A stretch of 31,977 nucleotides of DNA from PGYU01 sp964637845 (GCA_964637845.1 CAZWXI010000022.1:1-31977), one strand, 5' to 3'. Shown: positions 17,237-25,567, numbered from the stretch's first letter. Numbers and translations: made by a program. Notes: generated by a model from the sequence alone, not told the origin.

Positions 17237-18451
17237 TCACGGCAGAGTTGAAAGCCCGTTCTTGAATTTGAACAGGAAATACTTCTCAATCAGCAGTTTT
17301 GTCCAGTGGTTGAAGATGTTGGGAATCATCACGGCAAACTTTCGGGGTTTAAACAGGTGGTCGCCCATGATAATTACCTCCTTATCGCCGGCATCCATTA
17401 CGCAAACAGCAGGTATTTTACCCCAGCTTCTCGTTTTGATTTTTTGCTTGCCATTAATTTCTGAAATAATATTGTCTGCCGCTATTCTGGCTGAAACCTC
17501 AGTAGGGAATCCAGTCTTAGGCACTCCAAATGGCACAACACAATTGAACGGAGCTTTTACATCAACGGCCAGACCTACGGCATAAACATTTTTATATTTT
17601 TCGTGCTGGTAGCCATCGTTACAAACTACAAAACCTTTTTCGTTCACCAGTTCCGGCGAATGTTTCATGGCTTCCGTTCCTATGAACGGAGGCATGACCA
17701 TAGCCATCTTGTAAGGAAGTTGCGTGCCGTCTTTCAGGTAAATGAACTCCTTTTCTATCCGTTCGATGGACGCGTTGGTATGCCATTTAATGTTATACAT
17801 CTTCATAAACATTTCAAGCATAGTCTGCCCGCCCGCAATTCCACCAATTCCAAAGTGTCCCAAGAATGGCTCCGGTGTAAACCATGTAAGTGAAACTTTA
17901 TCGCGAACTTTTTTCTTCCGCAATTCTCGGTCGAGATTGAACAGGTACTCGTAAGCAGCGCCCATGCAGCTTGCGTTCTGTGATGCACCCACAACGATGG
18001 GACCCGGGTTTTCAACAATTTCACTGAATCTCGCAAAGGCTCTTTCGCCATACTTCGGAATGACGATGTTTTCGATGTAGCCTGTTTCCGGATGCAAGTT
18101 TTCAACTATGCTAAAATCCATCTGAATGCCCATGGAAATAACGAGATAGTCATAGCTTAAGCTCCCATGTTTTTCCGTATCCACGGTGTTCAACTCCGGA
18201 TTTACTTTTGTGGCTGAGTCCTGGATAAATTTTATTCCCTTTTTTTCCATGACCGGCCGAATCGGGAAACTGATGTCTTTCAGCTTTCTCTTACCAAAAG
18301 GCACCTATATCATCGAAGGAATAAAGGTGAAATCCGCACTGGGCGAAAGAACCGTAACAGTGGCTTTATTTTTCAGTTTACGTTGCAATTTCATTGCAGC
18401 CGTGGCACCTCCGAAATTGCTGCCGAGTACAAGTATGTTCCTGCTGTTCAT
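17237..18451 (-). pseudogene. sqr: Sulfide:quinone oxidoreductase-like flavoprotein gene with an in-frame amber codon
   Basis: Read from the ATG at 18451, the protein starts NSRNILVLGSNFGGATAAMK, the FAD-binding GxxFGG motif of sulfide:quinone oxidoreductases, and continues FTFIPSMI-stop-VPFGKRKL. The stop is TAG at 18305-18307, where relatives have Trp (IWVPFG); a single TGG to TAG change explains it. The remaining 355 codons are intact: YDYLVISMG, GASQNASCMGAAYEYLF with the conserved Cys, a NVYAVGLAVDVKAPFNCVVPFGVPKTG segment with a second Cys and the C-terminal membrane-associated region. SQR oxidises sulfide and passes electrons to quinone at the membrane. Recent inactivation or a base-call error are both possible. 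The alternative reading is an internal GTG start at 18304, which would lack the FAD motif. Confidence 0.85.
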
Positions 18452-18596
18452 ATGATTGAATTCAATGTAAAAAAAAAAAAGCGACGTTTAAAATTGCAAT
18501 CTATTGGGTGCTTTTGTTTTTGTGCTGTTTTTTTAATTTGTTTTGTGTTTATTTGTAACTGGCTCCTGTTGTTCTTTTGATTTTTTTCTTTGAAAA

Positions 18597-21500
18597 ATGA
18601 AGTTAATACCGCAGTCACCTAAAAAAGCCCTCAAAGCATTCTTAAAGCAAAAACCTTTAAGAAGCGAGATTGATGTTTTCAAAACAAACCTCATCGCCTT
18701 GCTTGACAAAATTTCGGTAATCGAGAAACAATCGAAAGACGAAAGCGAGGAGCATTTGAAAAACAACCTACGCGACTTCCTGCGCGACACATACTACCGC
18801 GACACCAACGCCATAAACACCAAAGACAAAAAAGACCTTGTAATACATTTGAATAAGGCAACAGACAGCGAAATTGGTGTAATCATTGAAGCAAAGCGAC
18901 CTTCAAACAGAGGCGAAATGCTTACAGCCGACAACCCAAACAAAAAGGCACTACACGAACTCATTTTGTATTACCTGAATGAAAGGCATAGCGGAAACAA
19001 CCAGCTAAAGCAATTGGTTGCAACAAGTATTAACGAATGGTTTATTATTGATGCAAACCTGTTTGACAAACATATCTACCGGCACCCACAAATCAAAAAA
19101 CTCTATGAAACAAAGCTGAACGACCGCAAGGACAATCCCTGGTTTTATGAGGAAATTGCAAAAATCATTTCCAATATAGATGTTGAAATTCCCTGTATTT
19201 ATTTCGACATTCGGGACTATGAAACCGTTTTAAGAAACAACAAAAAAGAAGACGATAAAGAACTGATTGCACTTTTCAAAATTCTATCACCTCAACACTT
19301 ACTAAAAATTGCTACTCCCAACGACAGCAACGCTTTAAATGAGCATTTTTACAAAGAATTATTGCACATCATCGGACTGGAAGAAGCAAAAGAAGGAACA
19401 AAAAATGTAATCAGACGAAAAAAAGATAACAAAAATGACGCTTCTTTAATAGAACTAACCATTGAGGCATTAAAAACAGAGGATACTTTTCACAGAATAA
19501 CCGATTTAAAAGTTTACGGTGAAACCCGCGAGGAACAAACTTTCAACATCGCCTTAGAGCTTTGTATTACATGGATAAACAGAATATTATTCCTGAAACT
19601 GCTGGAAGGGCAACTCATTACTTATCATCGGGGAAATAAAGAATATCGCTTTTTAAATTCAGAAACCATTCACGACTTTGACGAGCTATTCAAACTCTTT
19701 CACAAAGTTTTAGCCATAGATATTCCTGACAGAACAGAAGCGATTAAAACAAAATACAGCCGTGTTCCTTACCTTAATAGCTCTTTGTTTGAAATAAGTG
19801 AACTGGAAGACCAAACCATAAAAATCAATTCGCTTGACAACAACCAACAACTTGAACTAATCAATACAACCGTTTTAAAGGATTTAAAAAAGAAGTCCGG
19901 CAAACTGCCTACACTCAATTACCTTTTCAATTTCTTAGATGCCTATGATTTTGCAAGTGAAGGCACAGAAGATGTTCAGGAAGATAATAAAACCATTATC
20001 AACGCTTCGGTGCTTGGTAAAGTATTTGAAAAAATTAACGGCTACAAGGACGGCTCAATCTTCACGCCTGCATTTATCACAATGTATATGTGCCGTCAAT
20101 CTATTCGTTTGGCAGTAGTTCAGAAATTCAACGAAGCCTCCACTCCCCTCTTGAGAGGGGCTGGGGGTGTGTCCACCCCTCTCGAGAGGGGATTTAAGAC
20201 CCTTGAAGATGTTTACGAGCAAATTGGAGATGGAAGACTTTTTACACGCCAACAAGCCAACCAAATTGTAAACAGCATCAAAATTTGCGACCCTGCTGTT
20301 GGTTCGGGGCATTTCTTGGTATCAGCACTAAACGAAATAATTGCCATAAAAAACGACCTCAAAATACTCGAAGATAAAAACGGGAAATCATTAAACAGAT
20401 ACGAAATAGAGATAGTAAACGATGAATTGATTGTAACGGATGAAGACGGTAAACTATTCGAATACAAGCCCCTTTCTATCCTCCCGGGAGGGGACAGGGG
20501 TGCGTCGGAAAGCCAACGAGTACAGGAAACACTGTTCAACGAAAAGCAAACCATTATTGAAAACTGCTTATTTGGAGTTGATATCAATCCTAAATCTGTT
20601 CTTATTTGCCGTTTGCGCTTATGGATTGAACTTTTAAAAAACGCATATTATATTAAAAGCTCCTCCCCTAACTTAGGGGAGGGGTCAGGAGGACGGAGGG
20701 GTCAAGAACAACTAAACAACCTCCCTAACCTTAAAACCTTCCGCAAGGAACTCAGAAACAGCCTTACACCTGCAGAAGCCAAACTTTGGACACTGCTAAA
20801 AGGCAAACAAATGGATGGACGAAAGTTTAGGCGACAGCACAGCGTTGCTAATTACATACTCGACTTTTATTGTCCGGAAGAAAGAATTGCCATCGAACTG
20901 GACGGACAGGGTCATTTTGAAACCACAGAGGCAGAATATGACAGGGAAAGGGATCTGTTCCTTGAAGCATTTGGCATAAGGGTGTTAAGGTTTGAAAACA
21001 AATGGGTGTGGGATAATCCAGAGGGATTGCTGGAGAGGGTGAAAAGTTATTTTGGCAAACAACAACCACCCCGTCCTTCAGACACCCCTCCTTCAAAAGG
21101 TGGGGAGCTTTTGGAGTTAGAAACGCTACCCAATATTGACATCAACATAAAATGCGGAAACAGTCTGTTGAGCCGTTTCCCGTTAGATGCCGATTTGAGC
21201 AAAGCACTAAAAAGCATCAAGTATAATATTGAGGCATACAGAGGTTTTGTAAGCGATTACAAAAACGAGAAAAGCCGCGATGTAAAAAAAGGGCTGCAAA
21301 AAATTATTGACAGTATAAAATCGGATTTCAGAACGGCAATTTTCAACAACGACCCGAAAGTAATTAAGCTAAGTAAATTAAAAGGCGAACAGTTTAGCAT
21401 TCTAAATCAAGGTGCCATTTTTGAACTTGACAGCAAGGAGAAAGAAGCGAGAAAAGAAAAACTATTAAAATTAGAAGCCGAAATCAATAAGCTATCAAAA

Positions 21501-22925
21501 GAAATAGAGGAAATAAAAACCAACGCATTGTATAAAAATGCCTTCGAGTGGCGGTTCGAGTTCCCCGAAGTGATGGACGATAACGGCAATTTCGTTGGGT
21601 TTGATGTGGTGATTGGCAATCCGCCGTATATCCAACTTCAGAAAGATGGAGGTGAATTAGCAAATATGTTCGAAAAATTAGGATATGAAACCTTTGAACG
21701 CACCGGCGATATTTACAGCCTCTTTTACGAAAAAGGTATCCAATTACTTGCCGAAAACGGAATACTTACATACATAAGCTCCAACAAGTGGATGAGGGCG
21801 GGATACGGCAAAAGCACCCGCGAATTTTTCAGCCGATACAACCCACTGAAACTCATTGACCTTGGCAGCGGGATTTTCAATGTTGCTACCGTTGATACTA
21901 ATATTCTTTTAATTCAAAAAGCACACAACCAAAACCAATGCAAAGCACTTGACCTGAGCAAAGAAAAAAACCCCGCCCCGTTTGATAGCTACACATGGCT
22001 GCACCTGCCAAACCAGGGCAGCAACAGCTGGACAATAGCCACTGATATCGAGCAACGCATAAAAGCCAAAATAGAGGCAATAGGAAAACCGCTCAAAGAA
22101 TGGGATGTGCAGATTTATCGTGGCATTTTAACCGGCTACAACAAAGCATTTATCATTGATGGCAAAACCAAGGATGAGTTGATTGCCAAAGACCCCCGCA
22201 GCGCCGAAATCCTCAAACCCATACTCCGCGGACGCGACATTAAACGCTACAAAGCCGAATTTGCAGATTTGTGGTTGATATTTGTTCCGTGGCATTTCCC
22301 TTTACACAAAGATTCAGATATTAAAGGTGCATCCCAATTAGCTGAGGAAGAATTTAAAAAACAATATCTAGCGATATATTCTCACTTGCTCGCACATAAA
22401 GAAAAATTATCAGCCCGAAACAAAGTCGAAACAGGATTGCGTTATGAGTGGTATGCCTTACAAAGGTGGGCTGCAGACTACCACCAGGAGTTTGAGAAGG
22501 AGATAATTTGTTGGAAAGCTGTTGGGCGGAATTTAACTTTTTGCCTTTGGGGATTGGATAAATATATTACTGCACCCGCGAGTTTTGTAAGTAGCAATTC
22601 AAGAACAACAACTGTTTTTCTGTTAGGGATATTCCAGAGTAAATATGCACAACACTTTATTTTAAAAAATGCTGATACCACTGGAGCTGGAGATGTAATG
22701 CTAAATATTCAGTCAATAGAAAAACTATTTATTCCTCAACTTCCCGAGAGTGAGCAGCGGCCTTTTGTGGCTTTGGTTGAACAGGTAATCGCGGGCAAGG
22801 AACGGGGCGAAGACACCACCCCCCTCGAGCGCCAAATCGACCAAATGGTTTACCATCTCTACGCCCTCACCGACGAAGAAATTAAAATCGTGGAGGCTAA
22901 TAGCCCCGTAGGGGCGAAATCTTAA
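18597..22925 (+). CDS. Type IIG restriction-methylation enzyme carrying in-frame palindromic inserts and a DUF559 domain
   Basis: This 1442-aa protein combines a restriction nuclease and an adenine methyltransferase. N-terminus MKLIPQSPKKALKAFL is typical of this family. D80 and E98-A-K100 (VIIEAKRP) form a PD-(D/E)xK nuclease. SAM motif I is DPAVGSGHF (D565) and catalytic motif IV is NPPY (N1008). The C-terminal third is the target-recognition/specificity region, ending with the family-typical IDQMVYHLYALTDEEIKIVE. Three stop-free insertions interrupt the family sequence: residues about 516-532 and 625-637 (short palindromes) and 688-837 (DUF559 cassette). The last eight residues and the stop come from a REP unit. 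Without the inserts the enzyme would be about 1260 aa, a normal length. Whether the enlarged enzyme is active is unknown; all core motifs are intact. Confidence 0.88.
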   Translation: MKLIPQSPKKALKAFLKQKPLRSEIDVFKTNLIALLDKISVIEKQSKDESEEHLKNNLRDFLRDTYYRDTNAINTKDKKDLVIHLNKATDSEIGVIIEAKRPSNRGEMLTADNPNKKALHELILYYLNERHSGNNQLKQLVATSINEWFIIDANLFDKHIYRHPQIKKLYETKLNDRKDNPWFYEEIAKIISNIDVEIPCIYFDIRDYETVLRNNKKEDDKELIALFKILSPQHLLKIATPNDSNALNEHFYKELLHIIGLEEAKEGTKNVIRRKKDNKNDASLIELTIEALKTEDTFHRITDLKVYGETREEQTFNIALELCITWINRILFLKLLEGQLITYHRGNKEYRFLNSETIHDFDELFKLFHKVLAIDIPDRTEAIKTKYSRVPYLNSSLFEISELEDQTIKINSLDNNQQLELINTTVLKDLKKKSGKLPTLNYLFNFLDAYDFASEGTEDVQEDNKTIINASVLGKVFEKINGYKDGSIFTPAFITMYMCRQSIRLAVVQKFNEASTPLLRGAGGVSTPLERGFKTLEDVYEQIGDGRLFTRQQANQIVNSIKICDPAVGSGHFLVSALNEIIAIKNDLKILEDKNGKSLNRYEIEIVNDELIVTDEDGKLFEYKPLSILPGGDRGASESQRVQETLFNEKQTIIENCLFGVDINPKSVLICRLRLWIELLKNAYYIKSSSPNLGEGSGGRRGQEQLNNLPNLKTFRKELRNSLTPAEAKLWTLLKGKQMDGRKFRRQHSVANYILDFYCPEERIAIELDGQGHFETTEAEYDRERDLFLEAFGIRVLRFENKWVWDNPEGLLERVKSYFGKQQPPRPSDTPPSKGGELLELETLPNIDINIKCGNSLLSRFPLDADLSKALKSIKYNIEAYRGFVSDYKNEKSRDVKKGLQKIIDSIKSDFRTAIFNNDPKVIKLSKLKGEQFSILNQGAIFELDSKEKEARKEKLLKLEAEINKLSKEIEEIKTNALYKNAFEWRFEFPEVMDDNGNFVGFDVVIGNPPYIQLQKDGGELANMFEKLGYETFERTGDIYSLFYEKGIQLLAENGILTYISSNKWMRAGYGKSTREFFSRYNPLKLIDLGSGIFNVATVDTNILLIQKAHNQNQCKALDLSKEKNPAPFDSYTWLHLPNQGSNSWTIATDIEQRIKAKIEAIGKPLKEWDVQIYRGILTGYNKAFIIDGKTKDELIAKDPRSAEILKPILRGRDIKRYKAEFADLWLIFVPWHFPLHKDSDIKGASQLAEEEFKKQYLAIYSHLLAHKEKLSARNKVETGLRYEWYALQRWAADYHQEFEKEIICWKAVGRNLTFCLWGLDKYITAPASFVSSNSRTTTVFLLGIFQSKYAQHFILKNADTTGAGDVMLNIQSIEKLFIPQLPESEQRPFVALVEQVIAGKERGEDTTPLERQIDQMVYHLYALTDEEIKIVEANSPVGAKS
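20142..20194. repeat. In-frame double palindrome inside the restriction gene
   Basis: CCCCTCTTGAGAGGGG (20145-20160) and CCCCTCTCGAGAGGGG (20176-20191, fully self-complementary) are separated by a G-rich 15-base spacer. Translated in the host frame it gives TPLLRGAGGVSTPLERG, breaking the family sequence between KFNEAS and FKTLEDVYEQI. This peptide is a commonly seen translation of Bacteroidota interspersed palindromes. Confidence 0.85.
20469..20507. repeat. Second in-frame palindromic insert in the restriction gene
   Basis: A 39-bp segment centred on CCTCCCGGGAGG (20480-20491), followed by a GGGACAGGGG tract, encodes PLSILPGGDRGAS between the family segments LFEYK and ESQRVQETLF. Thirteen codons, no stop, frame preserved. 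Confidence 0.78.
20655..21112 (+). mobile_element. DUF559 (Vsr-like) nuclease cassette bounded by inverted repeats, inserted in frame
   Basis: The element is flanked by AAAAGCTCCTCCCC (20655-20668) and GGTGGGGAGCTTTT (21099-21112), an inverted repeat with one mismatch over 12 or more bases. Further palindromes lie inside each end, such as CTCCCCTAA / TTAGGGGAG at 20663-20681. From AGCT to AGCT it is 450 bp, 150 codons, without stop. Residues about 708-820 of the fusion are a complete DUF559 domain: NLPNLKTFRKELRNSLTPAE, GRKFRRQHSVANYILDFYCP, AIELDGQGH (E767, D769 as candidate metal ligands), AFGIRVLRFEN and a last helix LLERVKSYF. Host sequence resumes at LETLPNIDINIKCGNSLL. Alone, DUF559 proteins are small nuclease-like proteins of uncertain role. 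Confidence 0.82.
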
Positions 22926-22939
22926 TAGGGCGAAATCCC
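22899..22939. repeat. REP units forming the 3' end of the restriction gene
   Basis: A 25-base unit with core GCCCCGTAGGGGC (22899-22923) is followed by a degenerate unit lacking most of the core (22924-22939). The first unit encodes NSPVGAKS and the TAA. The spacer AATAAATCACCCATTCAAA follows at 22940-22958 and recurs on both sides of the main array. Confidence 0.85.
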
Positions 22940-22993
22940 AATAAATCACCCATTCAAACGTTTAAAATCAAATGAATTAAAAATAAACAAACA

Positions 22994-23455
22994 ATGTCAA
23001 ACACCTATACACAAATATATTTACATGTTGTGTTTTCGGTAAAAGGCCGTCAAAACCTGATCCTAAAAAACTGGAAAGAAGAATTGCACAAATACATCTG
23101 TGGAATTGTAAACGGGAAAGAGCAAAAAGTATATGCTATTGGAGGCATGGCTGACCACATACATATACTGGTTAGCATAAAACCGAATATTGCTATTTCG
23201 GATTTGGTAAGAGACATTAAAGCCAATTCATCAAAATGGATTAATGAAAAAGGATTAGTAAAAGGAAAATTTCAATGGCAGGAAGGCTTTGGTGCATTTT
23301 CTTATGCCCAATCTCAGTTGGATACTGTTATCGCATACATAAACAATCAGGAGCAACATCACCAAAAGAAAACATTTAGAGATGAATATATGGAATTGTT
23401 ACAAAAATTTAATGTCGGGTATGATGAAAAATATTTGTTTGAATGGATTGAATAA
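22994..23455 (+). CDS. REP-associated tyrosine transposase (IS200/IS605 Y1 superfamily, RAYT)
   Basis: A 153-aa Y1-type single-strand DNA transposase: N-terminal YTQIYLHVVFSVKGRQ, HUH motif HIH at residues 55 and 57 (MADHIHILV), GFGAFSYAQSQ, and the catalytic-tyrosine helix TVIAYINNQEQHH (Y115). The length and the terminal extension EYLFEW-type match the Bacteroidota RAYT group. No TnpB is present and no classical IS ends flank it; instead REP-type palindromes of two classes lie on both sides. RAYT proteins cleave and join single-stranded REP hairpins, so it is probably responsible for the array at 23460-23866, and possibly for the unit at 22899. Confidence 0.88.
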   Translation: MSNTYTQIYLHVVFSVKGRQNLILKNWKEELHKYICGIVNGKEQKVYAIGGMADHIHILVSIKPNIAISDLVRDIKANSSKWINEKGLVKGKFQWQEGFGAFSYAQSQLDTVIAYINNQEQHHQKKTFRDEYMELLQKFNVGYDEKYLFEWIE

Positions 23456-23459
23456 TATC

Positions 23460-23526
23460 GCTCCTACGGAGCTATAATAAATCACGCATTCAAAAATTCT
23501 ATTATGATACCGCTCCTACGGAGCGG
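23460..23526. repeat. Pair of class-A REPs (BIME-like) after the transposase gene
   Basis: GCTCCTACGGAGC occurs at 23460-23472 and 23512-23524, the second extended to CCGCTCCTACGGAGCGG. They are separated by a spacer containing AATAAATCACGCATTCAAA and ATTATGAT, variants of which also occur beside the third class-A copy at 23854. Confidence 0.88.
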
Positions 23527-23546
23527 AAATTTTCATTTAAAATCCC

Positions 23547-23821
23547 AATAGCCCCATCGGGGCGAAATCCCAATAGCCCCATCGGGGCGAAATCTTAATA
23601 GCCCCATCGGGGCGAAATCCCAATAGCCCCATCGGGGCGNNNNNNNNNNNNNNNNNNNNNNNNNNNNNNNNNNNNNNNNNNNNNNNNNNNNNNNNNNNNN
23701 NNNNNNNNNNNNNNNNNNNNNNNNNNNNNNNNNNNNNNNAAATCTTAATAGCCCCATCGGGGCGAAATCTTAATAGCCCCATCGGGGCGAAATCTTAATA
23801 GCCCCATCGGGGCGAAATCCC
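23547..23821. repeat. Tandem array of class-B REPs interrupted by a scaffold gap
   Basis: A 25-base unit, core GCCCCATCGGGGC with a tail GAAATC plus CC or TT, is repeated head to tail. Units start at 23547, 23572, 23597 and 23622 before the gap and at 23747, 23772 and 23797 after it, with the tail alternating between CCC and CTT. Apparent open frames here are translations of the repeat, not genes. The true unit count is unknown because of the Ns. Confidence 0.93.
23640..23739. other. Assembly gap (100 Ns) within the REP array
   Basis: Exactly 100 Ns, a common placeholder length. The assembler evidently could not bridge the tandem repeat. Gene order across the gap relies on scaffolding. Confidence 0.98.
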
Positions 23822-23853
23822 AATAAACCACCCCTTCAAACTATTATGATATC

Positions 23854-23866
23854 GCTCCTACGGAGC
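23854..23866. repeat. Class-A REP on the right side of the array
   Basis: GCTCCTACGGAGC, preceded by AATAAACCACCCCTTCAAA and ATTATGATATC and followed by TATAATAAAT, mirrors the left flank of the array. It encodes the last codons and the TAG of the minus-strand beta-helix gene. Confidence 0.88.
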
Positions 23867-25567
23867 TATAATAAATTTTTTAACGCAGGTTTTCCCTGAT
23901 GAAGATATAATACTTAGAAAATAAATGCCATTTTCATACTTAATGGTACTAATCTGATGTATTATTCCACTGAAACTACCGCTTTCTATTAATTTACCAT
24001 ATATATCGGTAACTATATAAGTCACTTTATCCATTTCCGATAAATTTACAAAAAGCTTGTCAATCGCCGGAATTGGATGTAAACGGAACATATTACCTTT
24101 TTGTTTGTGTAAATCAACATAGGAACTAATATTATATTCGTAACATCCTATTTCAGGGTTATCCAGAATAGGTAAATCACTGAAATCGCTTGTATAGCCT
24201 AGTGGTACTCCCTGATTTATAAGCGGAGAATTTGATTGCAAATGATAATCTCCTGCCGGCGGATCAACCATTTTTGGATTAGTATAAAATCCATTATATT
24301 CTTGACTATAAGTAGTTTGAAGGGTATTGAAATTAAAATTCGATTTATTAAAATGACTGTAAAATTTATTTCCTGTTAAGTTTAAATAGCAATTGTAGTT
24401 TATTTTATAACCAGGGTGGTTAGGTTGAACGGCATCATTTAAAAAACGTATTAATATTGGTCCTGAACTTTGCAATGTGTCTTTTTGTTTGGTTAAAATA
24501 TTGTTGTAAAATTCAATACTGTCTGCCGAGCCGCCAAAATCAATCATGGCCGATCCAAATCCGTTCCATGCAAACACATTATTGTGAAACTTTACAACTT
24601 TGCTGTTTCCTGTAACATCAACGAACCTGTTTACGGCACCCTCGAAAATATTATAGGATAATTGAATGTTTCGGGCATTTCCGTTGCATACAAACGCCGA
24701 GTTACGGGCAATAGTTGCATCATCGGTACTACGATGCTTGCTAATAAATACATTTTTTACATTCCATCCCGTAACAATTCCCCCACGTTCATTTAAATAA
24801 GATGTATTGCCAATTAAAGCTATGCTATCACCAGAAGTAATATCAAACCCCTGCTCATAACATTGTTCAGAATGGTTATTTCTTAAAATAAAATTTTTTC
24901 CTACCGAGTTGCCAGCATCGTCATCATGTATTACAATGCCGTCATTGGCAAATGTTTTCTTTACATAACAGTTTTCAACAATAACATAGCTCATTTTATC
25001 ACTTGGCGAACCCTCAAAATAGATAGCATTCTCTTTGGCATAGATTACTGTATCAGAAGACAACTTTATATTACTTCCCCCTCCATAAAATGCAAACCCG
25101 CCTTTAGAAAAGGTAGTATCAACTCTTACATCTGAAATGGTAATGTAATGCCCTTTGCTTATTAATACACCTTCCCTTTTTGGTTTTATAATGTATAGTG
25201 AATTTAATTGAATGTGTTCGCACTGCACAAGGCGAACACCGTTGTTGTATTGGTTGTTCAAAACTATTTTTGGTTTGTCGCCGGTGCCGTAGTTTGTAAG
25301 CACGATAGGATTAGCGAGTGTACCTTTTTTATTATAAAAATATATTGAATCATTTACCCAAACCGACGATTTCGCCAAAAAAACTGAATCACCCGCAACT
25401 AAATTAACTGTATTTAATTTACTTAGCGATTTAAATGCTAAAGCAGGTGTCAATCCCGAGTTCCCATCATTGCCGGTTGTAAAGTTTACATAATAATTGT
25501 TAGCAAAAGCCGAGTTAATAAATACGGCTAAAACAATTATTGCTAAATACTGCTTCATGATCGACAT
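23858..25567 (-). CDS. Secreted parallel beta-helix protein with T9SS C-terminal sorting domain
   Basis: This 569-aa protein has a signal peptide (KQYLAIIVLAVFINSAFA), then YYVNFTTGNDGNSGLTPALAFKSL, the standard opening of polysaccharide-lyase-like right-handed beta-helix proteins. Residues about 95-400 contain many helix-coil repeats (GVLISKGHYITISDVRV, DGIVIHDDDAG, GFDITSGDSIALIGN, AIYFEGSPSD). After a DYHLQSNSPLINQG segment comes the sorting domain (about 492-569): LHPIPAIDKLFVNL, YIVTDIYGKLIESG, YENGIYFLSII, VKKFII. It should be exported by the type IX system to the cell surface or medium; the ligand is probably a polysaccharide (inference). An alternative start is the ATG at 25558. The final residues AP and the stop derive from a REP palindrome. 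Confidence 0.85.
   Translation of the reverse strand: MSIMKQYLAIIVLAVFINSAFANNYYVNFTTGNDGNSGLTPALAFKSLSKLNTVNLVAGDSVFLAKSSVWVNDSIYFYNKKGTLANPIVLTNYGTGDKPKIVLNNQYNNGVRLVQCEHIQLNSLYIIKPKREGVLISKGHYITISDVRVDTTFSKGGFAFYGGGSNIKLSSDTVIYAKENAIYFEGSPSDKMSYVIVENCYVKKTFANDGIVIHDDDAGNSVGKNFILRNNHSEQCYEQGFDITSGDSIALIGNTSYLNERGGIVTGWNVKNVFISKHRSTDDATIARNSAFVCNGNARNIQLSYNIFEGAVNRFVDVTGNSKVVKFHNNVFAWNGFGSAMIDFGGSADSIEFYNNILTKQKDTLQSSGPILIRFLNDAVQPNHPGYKINYNCYLNLTGNKFYSHFNKSNFNFNTLQTTYSQEYNGFYTNPKMVDPPAGDYHLQSNSPLINQGVPLGYTSDFSDLPILDNPEIGCYEYNISSYVDLHKQKGNMFRLHPIPAIDKLFVNLSEMDKVTYIVTDIYGKLIESGSFSGIIHQISTIKYENGIYFLSIISSSGKTCVKKFIIAP

Noticed and set aside
20655..21112. Intein interpretation of the insert in the restriction gene
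   Set aside because: No N-terminal Cys/Ser splice block and no C-terminal His-Asn; the insert is a bare DUF559 domain with palindromic ends.
22800..22850. TPLER segment near the C-terminus of the restriction gene as a fourth short palindromic insert
   Set aside because: The sequence GEDTTPLERQIDQMVY fits the family's own conserved end, and no real palindrome surrounds it.
23533..23782. Long open frames through the repeat array (peptides of the GLLRFRPDGA type)
   Set aside because: They are translations of the 25-base REP unit and cross 100 Ns; not genes.
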